A stretch of 60,000 nt of DNA from Antedon mediterranea (lineage: Eukaryota > Echinodermata > Crinoidea > Comatulida > Antedonidae), in the NCBI RefSeq assembly GCF_964355755.1, contig NC_092674.1:28510001-28570000 (forward strand), in the 5' to 3' direction. A model generated the notes under the pieces. The model ran no database searches and was not told the DNA's origin. It was given only the letters and a program-made list of their open reading frames with translations. Numbering within the stretch: the first letter of the stretch is position 1; each line of letters opens with the position of its first letter. The translations under genes were made by a program, and so were the position numbers. Shown here one piece after another: positions 20,985 through 33,400 of the stretch.

Positions 20985-23900
20985 CTATAAACGAAAAAGA
21001 AAATAATAATATTACTATCCTATCAAAACTAAAGCTCTGTCTACACTATTAAACTTTATGTGACAAAAATAATGTGATGTGTCCATATATATACATGATG
21101 ATGTCATCCAACTACCATATTTGGGCATATCACTACCATATTTGGAACCATCACACTTTTTTGTCACATAATGCTTTAACAATGGTAAAGACTACTAAAG
21201 CCTTACTTTACACTGAACATCACAGCACAACATACCTTTATAAAAACTGTAAATTTTAGTAAAAAATTAATAAAACAAAGTATTTCAAACGATAAAAGGA
21301 AATAGAGAAATAATCAAAATTAAGAAAAATTTAAGTTTACCTAATTAACAGTCTCTTCATAGTCTACTATTTTCAATAGATCTCTTGGTCTTTTTTGAAG
21401 AAATTAATTTTACACTTACAATTTTTACACAAAAATGTATTCACAACCAAAATATAGACACATACATTACATGCTAAACCCACTCTTCACCCAAATTTCG
21501 AAAATGATTACAAATTACAATGCAAAAGATAGAGTAGATACAGTTTTAACTTTAACACTTCATTATACAATTTTCAATAGGCCCTAAATCAAAATCCTGG
21601 ATCCGCCACCGATAGCATTACCTGCAAGCATTTTGTGAACAGTTTGTGTAACGTCTACTTCACAGAGGCTCTGATAGGTGATGGCGTGGTACAATCGCAC
21701 CACCGCGCTACTCTGCAACGACACCCACACGCTCCATCCGCTACTAACCATTGCATAAACAGCTCGTTGGGAATCATCGCTAACAGTAAACTGATGCTGA
21801 AATACAAATAAATTTAAACTTATTTTCCTTTTTGTTAAACAATTGAAAGTTAGAATGAAAATGAAGTCCAATGAAAACTAAGGAAAATGCACAACAAAAA
21901 CAAGAAGAGACAATGGAAACAAAGAACTAGATAATATTTACAATAATAGAACTCATATATATTAATATATGATTACTCACTTCAACTGCAAGAGTGTGAG
22001 GGTCGACGATAAGTACACTATTATGACATCCACACCATATTTTCGAGCTAACAGCAACCATACAATTGATGGGCGTGTTACTGCTACCAATCGTAAGTGA
22101 TATTGGGTTGCAGGTGTCCCAAGATTTACCTGTAATAATAAAAAAAATATATAATAACTACATAAGTATTCCAAGACACAACTTTGCGCTGATTACTAGC
22201 TGCATTTGGGAGAATGTTTCCATTCCATTCAATGTTTGATCCAAAAAAACATCAAGTGCTTTTAAATCCAGGATATTATTATATTATCATTAATAGGGAG
22301 GTTTTGCAATCTTACGAATACGATAACGAAAACGGATACGTCATACATTTGTGAAACTTTTGAGCTGATCCCCATTTCATATTCGTAAAGCGTATTCGTG
22401 TTGACGAATATCACCAGTCATATTCGTAACTACAAAACGAGTATAGTTTTTGATCTATTTGCACATTTTGCATTTGAATCAGGAATGATTCATGATTATA
22501 ATATAATTATAGATTTATTGAAAGTAATTTACTAAAGTAATTTACTAAAATGCCAAGTCAATTTTGATAAATAGCAGTTTTTAAAGTCCTCACTCGCTTT
22601 GATGTTACGCTAGGCCTAGGCAGCCAAGCACCAAGCAACACGTACCTGCGCTTCGCTCAAATTTACCGCAGTCATATTTTGGACGCGCCTCAATATTTCG
22701 TTGCCATGCGAAACAGATTTTTTTATGGCTTATGAAAACGAATACGTGTGCGTGACGTATCCGTTTTCGTTATCGTATTCGTAAGGTTGCGAAACCTCCC
22801 TATTATAAACAGCACGTAGCTTTTATTCACACTAAAAAGGGGTCAGAAACCTATTTCCCATCACTTCCAATCCTTTTCTTTAGTTTGAAGAGGGCACTCC
22901 AGCAAAAAGAGCATTCAAACAGGCTTACAAAAAAAGTGTGATGTGCCCAAATATGGTAGTGATGTGCACAAACATAGTAGTGATATGACATCATCATGCC
23001 CATTACATTTTTTGTCACATTAAGTTTGATAGTGTAGACAGAGCTTTACAGAAAATAGTGTACCATTGAACAAATAGTAACCGCCTCTAAATTAAAGCCA
23101 CCAGAAAGACATACCTTGTTCCCGTTTGTATACCGTGAGGTCACCGTTAGCCAATGAGATGAAGACTTTGTTGTCGATATACAAGATGCAATGAACCGAA
23201 GCAGGGTGCCGAATCTTAGCCCTACTTTTTCGTTTTGTGCTGATGTTGTCTCCACATTGGTAAACATGAATACTGGAAAAAAAAACCACAAAAGATAAAT
23301 GAAAATGGAATGTTTCTTATTTTTATATCTATCTAACTGATTCCACTTCGGAAAAATTAACCGATAATTAATAAAAAAAAAATAAAGATTAATAAAATCA
23401 GATTTTGAATAGGCCATTTTGCAGTTTTAATAAAGTTATTCACTTCTGTAGGAAAAAAAGATAAATGAAAATGGAATGTTTCTTCTTTTTATAATTAAAT
23501 TACCCTGTGGAAACAGGGTCTAACTGATTCCCCTTAAATTAACCGATAATTATCTCATTCAAATCGGATAAATTTTAACCTTTGACCTGAAGGATAAATC
23601 ATTGTGTTGTGATTGGGTCCTTGGTTGTTTGGTAATGTCTGATTATGTGCACTTTATTTTTGTATTACTTATCTAACGGGTTGAAAAATTAACTGATAAT
23701 TTTGTTATGGCTGCGAAAAACACGGCCATAGTATCTAACTAAACAAAAAAGAAATAATATGCTTTCTGTACGATTATAACTATAATAAACGCCCCACCCC
23801 TAATAAACACCCCGCCCATAATAAATGCCCCGCCCCTAATAAACGCACGCCCCCCCCCCCCTAATAAACGCCCCGCCCCCTGATAAACGCCCCTCTGAGA

Positions 23901-26900
23901 TTTTTTCAATATTGTAGTTAGTGTTCAAATAAAATTGCATGTGTATCCAGTCCATATAGGAGGAGCCTTGGATTGGTATTAAAGAGAAATATATTTATTT
24001 CACCCACTAGCGGTAAACGTGATTATGTATTATGTTAATTCAGTGTGTGTAAATTACCTCAGTATGTGTAATTTATTCCAGTGTGTGTAAATTACCTCAG
24101 TATGTGTAATTTATTCTAGTGTGTGTAAATTACCTCAGTATGTGTCATTTATTCCAGTGTGTGTAAATTACCTCAGTATATGTAATTTATTCCAGTGTGT
24201 GTAAGTTACCTCAGTATGTGTAATTTATTTCAATATATATGTAACAATAAACTGTAAAGCAATTAATTCTGTAGCTGCTATTTTCAATCGGATAGCAATT
24301 AAGAAACATAAGATTTATGTATGCAGGTTCACGACTGTTTCAAACTTCAATGTTTATTTTCTATTAAGCTACATTGATAGACTGCTTGCAACGAACGAAC
24401 AAACGACTGCGTGTAATACGACAGATTGACCTATTCACAATACCCGTTGGCATCAGTTACTGATCTAAGCACATAGCATTAACGTTAAGGATTATTACAT
24501 CAAGCTACCTATTAGATTATCAATCTCAAACTAAACATAATCTGTCTGGATATGTTTTGAAATGTAATGTCTGTATTATTTATTGAAATACGTATTAAAA
24601 TAATTTCTTAATGTTCTCAGCACAACCTGAATATTATTATAGAGCATTGTTATTGTATTTTTAGTGGCACTGTAGTTTGGTGCTTATATGCATGCTTATC
24701 AATCCCACATTCCTGGGGCCAAATCCTTTTGCAAGATTTTGAATAAGTACTATAAGGTAAGCATAATTTAATACAGTAATTATAATTAATAAATATAATT
24801 ATATATAATAATCAAGATGTATTGTCCTCATGAAAAATGAAGATTAATACAAATAAAAAAAAATCCACAAAATAAACCGTTAAATTCAACCAAAACCCGA
24901 TGGACTTCCAGTCAACTTGAATATTTTAAAATTATAGTTTTGTCAAGTAAATCATTTTAATTTCTCGATTCAATTTTTGGTCAAAGTGAATAACTATAAT
25001 GGCATACTATAAAAAAAAACATTTAACAATTTTTTTGTTCTTTAACTGTGAAAAGTGTGTTTGATCTTTCCGTGCCTCCTTTTATAATTGTTTTGTCTTC
25101 TTTGTTATGTATATGGCAGAAATTGAATAAATAAAAAGAAAATAAATTAAAAAAAATAAAAAGTGTAGATATGCCTAGTTTTTATTTATAGTGTAAATGT
25201 GCAACTTTAATAATATTTTTTTGTTTTGACAATTGAAAAAAAAAATGTTTGATGGAAGGCAGCATGTGATTTGGTTCATTTATTGCTTGCTGAACCGTGA
25301 CCAAGTGATCTGAATGCAAGTAGACTTACCATCCGTCCTCTGTACCCAGCCACATGGTAGGCTGCGCTGCTTCAAGACAATCTTTGAATTGTCTGTTGCC
25401 AGAACGAAGCCGTTCAACATCGTCATCTATCACAAAGAAGAGATTAGGATTATTAAACACAAACAAAAATCTTTTATTATGCATAATTATATCTTGTGAT
25501 CACTATTAGAAAGTTTCTTTTGCCAACGTTAAAAAGCGAGGCATATTTTATTTATTTATTCTTTCTTTTGACTGGATTGCATTTTCAGTAATGTAGTACT
25601 GCTTTTCAAAATGGTCCAGTTACAAGGTTTAAAAGTTATAACATATATACAGAAAAATAAAAGCATACATAGGCTTAATTTGAAAGGTATATACAGACAA
25701 GTTAAAAACAAAGTTTCTTTTGTATAAAAGACATATATACATATAAAGAAAAATAAAAAGTAGAAAAAAAACACATATATTTTGATATAATGCATGTTGG
25801 GAACAGCCATAGCTTCATTCTTTACTGGGTAACAATAACAGTGATTTAAAATGCTTTAACAATTCATACAAGCAAAATAAAAAGACAAAAATACCAGAGC
25901 TTGCTTCATCCATTGCGGATTCCTCAACAAACAGTGGACCTTGTTGACCAATCACAGGTGACATGATATCCTCATCCAGTTCGCTGTCGTCCGAGTCAAA
26001 CGCCATGATATCAGCTGCCTTGTTGCTAAGGTTCATTGCAGGAGTTGAATTCATAACAAAACTTGATTTGTTAGCATTCTGGTGGACAACTTTCGGGGTT
26101 GGGGACACGGGTGATGAATTGTTCGGAGGTAAATTCTCCACAGGACGAGGGCGTGGTCTTCTTTTCATTGATGACCTACATAAAATTAAACAATTTAAAA
26201 AAAACATTTATACTTATACTATAAAAGCTTCCTATTGCTAATATTTGTGTGAAAGTAATAGGTTCAAAACCTCACAGAATCAATATTTTTTATGTTGCCC
26301 TGATGGAATTTATTGGTTGCCAAAACATATGGCAGCTAAAATGATCAAACATCTGATCAAGACTGGACTACTTCAACTTAATTTTACTTGGTTGCCCATC
26401 GGGACAAACCCTTTTAATTTCTAGTTGCCCTACGTCAATTTTTAGTTGCCGTATGTCAATTTTTGGTTGCCCGACGTCAATTCTTGGTTGCCCAACGTCA
26501 ATTTTTGGTTGCCTGTCGTCAATTTTTGGTTGCCCCAGAACCAAAGACAACTGCCTCTGCAAGCCCAGCGTAAGTAAAATTCTTGTTTACCTATTGGAAT
26601 GATCTGGTCCAGCTGGCACGGACATGACGCATAAGATCCTGGTGGAGCATACGGATATGCACGACACGACATTTGGATCTGGCGTCATGCTCAACAGACA
26701 CACCTGACCGACGTAGCCATCGCTGTTACACACCCACACATCTCGTAAACTGTTACTCATCGTGCCCAAGCTGGGCGCCGCACACGTGAACTGCATCCCG
26801 CTGCGTGTCTTTGAGATTGGGATTGGGTAAAGAAAAACAGGAGGGAAGTAATCTTTGGAATAGGAACCTGGAGAAAAAAAATTTAAATGTTATCATTATA

Positions 26901-29900
26901 AAATAAATTCAAATTTATTATTTTACAAATTTGAATGTTATTTGGACTAAAATTATTATAAAAAAAAAAAGATTTTGTTTGTTTCATTTGGTACTAACAA
27001 AACATACAAGCTTTTTATTTATCCATCTTCTACTTTTATATTTTATATTTCTATGTTTTGTAAAGTTTATCACGTCTATTTCCAAAATGATTTTTTAAAA
27101 AATGATTAAATATAAAATGTTTTAAAGGCATAAAAACATTAAATGACGAGTATAAATGAAAATGTTAATTTATACTCATTTAATGTTTTTTTTACTAAAA
27201 AAAGCTCTCTATATACTTAGCTTTTAACTTGTTTTTACAAGCATTAAAACTTCATTATTGAATAATCCTAAAATATACAGTTTAATTCTTAAATCCCTGC
27301 TTTGTCAATCAATGATTAAATTGACTTGTTGATTTGGTTTAAGTATGTGAACAATAAATTGTGTTTAATTCCAAGGTACTATAATAGTATTACCTCCAAT
27401 TACAATGAAAGTTTAAAAGCAATTTAAAGGAATAAATACTCACTAAGTTTTAACTTCGCTTCCGTAAACTTGCTTTCAAAATTCATTTTCAAATCTACAT
27501 TGTTAAATACCAGAGTCATCGTTTCTGTTCCTTCCCTATATGAACACAAAACGGACAAAATGTTAATAGGGAGGTTTCGCAACCTTACGAATACGATAAT
27601 GAAAACCGGATACGTCACACACACATATTCGTTTTCGTAAGCCAGTAAAAATCTGTTTTGCATGGCAACGAATATTGAGGCCGCCGTCCAAAATATGACA
27701 GCGGTAAAATTGAACAAGCGCAGGTGGTACGTGTTGCTTGGCTGCCTAGGCCTAGCGTAATGTCAAAGCGAGGGAGGACTTTAAAAACTGCTAATTATCA
27801 AAATTTACCTGGCATTTTAGTAAATTAATTTAGTAAATTACTTTCAATAAATCTATAATTATATTATAATCATGAATAATTGCTGATTCAAATGCAAAAT
27901 GTGCAAAATAGATCAAAAACTATACTCGTTTTGTAGTTACGAATATGACTGATGATATTCGTAAACACGAAAACGCTTTACGAATATGAAATGGGGCTCA
28001 GCTCAAAAGTTTCACAAATGTGTGACATATCCGTTTTTCGTTATCGTATTCGTAAGGTTGCGAAACCTCCCTAATATCTACATAGTAATTAATTATCAAG
28101 GAAAATAGTAGATGGTGCAGCTGGTAGTACCAGTCCTTTGACCACAAGGTTGACAGTTCATATCTAACATCAATCATTTTTGTGTGTGTGTTTTTTTACA
28201 TTGTAAGTAGATTAAAGCTGGTTCATACTAGGATATTAGTGAGCTTTTGATATGCGACAACCAATGACCAAAATATGTCATGTTAGTTTATTGTGCGCAT
28301 GCAGAAATATTGGGATGCGTGTCCTCACCACCTCGACACAGGTTTGATGGTTATTAGGTCCAGGAAACGACTGACGACACATCGATTGACCTGACCTATG
28401 GTTATCTTTCGCAAATCGAAAGATCCCTATTAACTAATAACCATAAATATCCACATACATTTTTCATACAGAAAATAAAAGAATTTATTTTTTTTCAACA
28501 TAAAATTATGGAATAACCATTTATTGTCTTCAAAGAAAAGAATTTTGCACAAATCCAATAAAATGACGTCATGATAAATAAGAACAAAAACATCATTTAT
28601 GTATATTTATCGTCATTCGTTATATTTTTGTCCTAATATGAGTCTTTCAAATAAAATAAAAATGTTTAAACACCCACATCAGTGAATTAGTGGTCTGATT
28701 AGATTCTTAGAAGCAACAAATGTTATTAAGTAACTAATTAACTTCAATTCTCCAATTTCAAAAGTTGACATTTAAGTACAAAATACATCAATATACATTG
28801 ATATTAATTATATTGATTGTAGTTTTTGTATAACCAACACATTACTTCTTGAGGCATCTCATTTCAAATAGACATTAAGAAAAGAAATGCATGAGTAGCC
28901 TAATAGAAATTGACCTCAGTAATTAACTCTGCTTGTTTATGTGCATTGTATATATACAAACAAATGCATAGTAGCTCTTAATCTTCAATACATCATTTAG
29001 TTCCATTATACTAGAAACTGAACTAGACGACAGAAAACAAGGTATGGACTTAACATGGCCGCCCTCTATTAATAATAACCTCAAATAATATGAAGCATTG
29101 TAATACAAACACATGCATAGTAGCTCTTAATCTTCAATACATCATTTAGTTCCATCATAGAGATATTAATATCTCTATGGTTCCATAGAGATACTAGAAA
29201 AGTACTAGAGAGTGAACTAGACGACAGAAAACAAGGTATGGACTTAACATGCTGCCTTCTATAAAAAATAACTTCGAATAATATGAAGAATCATATAAAC
29301 CTACAGTTATATAAAATTAACAAATTGTTAATGGCAAAACATTAACATTTTCATAATATCATAGTAGTATTGCAGTACTTCAACATTCCCCTTAGTCACG
29401 AAAAGTGGTGCAGTGGTAACAAGAAAAGTGAACAATCTCCTGTAGGCCACATGGTTGTCAAAGACCACTGGGAAAAAGTGGTCAGGTTGAAACCATACCT
29501 TACTGGTGGCTATGGCCCTGTTAAAAATGGCACACAGCGAGTCTACAGTTGAAATTAAGGTTCTAAATTTCAAGGATTTTTAATGGCAATGGTCCTTTAT
29601 GTGGTTGTTAATTAGAGATAGGTTTTAATTACAATAGATTTCCTTCCAAAATGCAAATTACTACAGCCAGTTCATTAACTGTTAATATCATATTACTTAC
29701 TCCTACTTCATGGTGTTGTCCATTTAAGATATTCAAGACGTGTATGGTTAACCAAGCATGAATGATGTGACTTATTAAGAAAACCATCTTTATATAGCCA
29801 ATATAGTGTGTAGTGGCACTTTAGTTTGCTTGCCTACAAATCTCAAAGTCCTGGGTTCAAATCAGGTCTGATATCTGATATTGATATTTATTTTATTTCA

Positions 29901-30447
29901 TTTCAAGCACGACACAATAAAGTAAAATTGTAAAACAAAGAAATGAAACAGGCGGATAACCACAAAACAAGCAAAACAGCTTTTACAACTAGTGGTGCCC
30001 TATTAAAGAAACTACTAAACTACAATTTTTCTTATAAATTCTTATTACATTAGCCCCAAATGAAACTCCAAATAAGACATAGTGTTATTACGTGTCAAAA
30101 ACAAAAAGTATTATTTGCACAAACACAACATAATACATTTTTAATTATATAATGTATTGCGAAATGTCATGAACTTACGGAGTTGTCGCTAATAATTCGA
30201 CCTTGTTCATCAGCGCTGGTGGCACGACACGGAGTGTTTGGCGATCAGATATTTTACGATGTATGCCATCCATTAATTCTTTGATTACATCATTCAAAGC
30301 CTTGATAAAATCGTAAACATAAGAAACAATTATTTTATGTAATACCCAAGTGTCGTTTTTGACATTTTAGAATGTATATGACCAAATTAATAACATCAGG
30401 TGACATTACAAAACAAAGGTGTTAAATTTCTTTATGTGTATTGGAAC

Positions 30448-30487
<40 letters not shown>

Positions 30488-33400
30488 ACAGTAAGTTTAT
30501 GTAATGTAGGTACATAAGATCATAAGGTAAATTAACTGGACGTGCCTAACAATAAAGTAGTTCCAGTTGCTATATACCTTATATCTTATGTAACAATAAG
30601 ATTACTATATTTTATTTTGTCTATAATTTGGACTTTTCAGTACCTAGCGGAGGACAGACCTAAATATTTAGGGGTGGTTCCTTGATTTTTTTAGTTTTTA
30701 AAATTGTATATTTAATTTATATACAATACATTTATTTTTATATAAACACATCAGGCACAGAGACATTTTTACTTTTATATTGCAATATTATATAATATTA
30801 TTTAAGAATTTGTTTTGTCTGGAGTTACAGAAACACATCTGGGGTCATTGGCAATTTCTTTCCTTCCTCTATAATTAATAATAATTTTAAGAACCGATTA
30901 GGAGATTAGCCAATAATAATGATGAAAAACAATAATTATTGTAAGCTGATGTAATCCATCTCCCTCTCTTGTTAATTGCCCCATGATGGATGAAAAAATA
31001 TATATATATTGATACTGATAATATTTTGTAAACAAAACAAACCTGATGAGAGCAAGCCAAAGAGTCTGCAAGACCACTAATCTGGTTTAATCTGGTGAGA
31101 TCTTCTTCCAGCTTGCTGATCGTCTGGTCGTAGGCAATCCGTTTCGGTGTATGAGCTGGCTTCACAATCTCCATATCTTCAAGTTGGTACTTCCAGTTGA
31201 GTTTATACTTACTGGCGTCAATTGGTAATGAGGCTTGACTTAATCTAAAATTATTTAAAGAGCATTTTTGTATCAGTATAATATGGTAATATTTTGTTCA
31301 ACGTTTTGTAAATTGTATACACATCCAACAGCAAGTAACTCATTAATTACAGTATAAACTATATCATAGTTTACCTGGTTTCATAAGAGGCTAAAGCATG
31401 GTTCCCACTTTAGACACAACTCAAGGACTTAGATGAATCGCAAGCAAGTTGACCCATGACAAGTGACAGTTTGAATAATCCATCGCTTGTCATTGGTCAA
31501 ATCAGTTTACTTTGCGCTTAGGTCTTTGTGTTGCGTCTACTACTTTAAGGAGTGGGGTAGAAATAACCGTCAGTGAAATCAAAGTCAGGATTGAACCCTG
31601 AACATTGGGATTGGATGGTAACCTAATAACTACCAATGATACAGCTCCGCTATCTACCAAACTTCACTATATTATTAAGTGGGATGAGGTAAAGAGTGGA
31701 CCAATGTGGACTGCACACTGTGGGTTGACATAAACGCTAATATTATACTTACACACTAAAAGACTGCCTCCTTCCAGGACCAGAGCGTCGCTTTACTGAA
31801 GCACAGACTAATAAATCAGAAAACAGGAAAAGGCATCGATCTTTTTTTGCTACTTTCTGTTGAAGATAAAGAGAGTTTGTAAGTGGGAAGATGAATATAA
31901 AAAAATTACTATTATGCACAACACTGTGTAATTCCTTGCTAATTAAATCTGAAAGTGTGCTACTTAAGCCCTGTTTACACTATCAAACAAGTTTGATGTG
32001 CCCAAATATGGTAGTGATATTCCCAAATACAGTAGTGATATGACATTATCATATCCATATATGGGCACATCACATTTTTGTCACATAAAGTTTGATAGTG
32101 TAGACAGAGCTTTAGACAGGTCAGCTGAAGACTTTCTAACAAGCTTTTTCATTTACTTCAATTTTATGTACAGTGCATTTATAACAGCCTACTTATATGT
32201 GCTATACAGTATACGATTTGAATATTACTCTTCTTTCTTACCAGTTCACTGAACGGATACTGGCGGATGAACCTCCGGTTTGGCGCGGCAAGCTCAATGT
32301 TGCCATCTATTAAATTCTCCAGCTCTCGAAGCATGGCAATATCCAACATGGCTTGATCAGCTTCATTCTTCTTATCATCGATTGCACGTGCCAGAGTTCG
32401 AATCTTACTCAATGCCACTTCAAGGTTCTCATGATCTGGATGATCTTCTGGTGTATTGTCTAAGAAATCCTGCAAAAGACAAGATAGTTTAAAGCTCTGT
32501 CTACACTTTATGTGAACTAGTCATACATGTCATCACTACCATATTTAGGCATATCACTACCATATTTAGGCATATCACTACCATATCTAGGCATATCACT
32601 ACCATATTTAGGCATATCACTACCATATTTGGGCACATCCAAACTTTTTTCTCAAACTAGTTTGATAGTGTAGATAGAGATTTTGTTATCAATTTTAACT
32701 AGTAGCATATTTAAGAATGGATACTCTGTATGTCAATATCTCTCACTGTGAAATTGCAAATACAGTATTACGTTGTCTAAAAAAAACCTGAAATACATAT
32801 GCGTATGGAGTTGCCTTTTCTGGTAAAACTTATTATGTATTGGACTACTGTATATGTACTCTAATGTAGATAACTTTACAGGTATGTAGCCACCAGTAAG
32901 TTGGTAAGGTTTCAACCTGACCACTTTTTCAGAGGCCTTTGACAACTCAGTGACTTTAACAGAGACTGTTCCCTTTCCTTGCGAAAACTGCACATCTTTA
33001 TTTCTTATAATGGCTACATCTCACTGCTTTACTGTTAGTAAAATACTGTACTCCTCAATATGAATTAAATATAAACCACATTTGTGTGCCATGCCAGCAA
33101 CCAAATTCCACAGGATATCAATATCTGTGGTTTTATTCTGACTTAACCTTTTTTTGTAATTGTGGTATAAAATTAACCCTAATATGTCATATTATCATGT
33201 CTCTCATGTAAAGAATCTTTGGTTTATTTTATCCTGTGGCCAAATGTGATATAATATCAATTGCTATGCAATAAGACTACACATTATACATAAAGCAATT
33301 AATATTTGTCACGTTTTTAAAGTTCTTTCTACAATATACTGTAACCTCTATCTTTAAATGAATAGGCTTATAGGAGATGTCAGATAAATAGGGGTTATAG

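Noticed and set aside
26368-26562. Q-P-K-I-D repeat protein
   Set aside because: This is the translation of a 21-bp tandem repeat inside an intron; the donor of the preceding exon excludes it.
27424-27717. 97-codon open frame as one exon
   Set aside because: It is an accidental fusion of the real 92-bp exon, a splice site and MITE sequence; the true exon ends at 27535.
31595-31680. Functional tRNA gene
   Set aside because: A and B box-like motifs exist, but no acceptor stem or anticodon arm can be formed.
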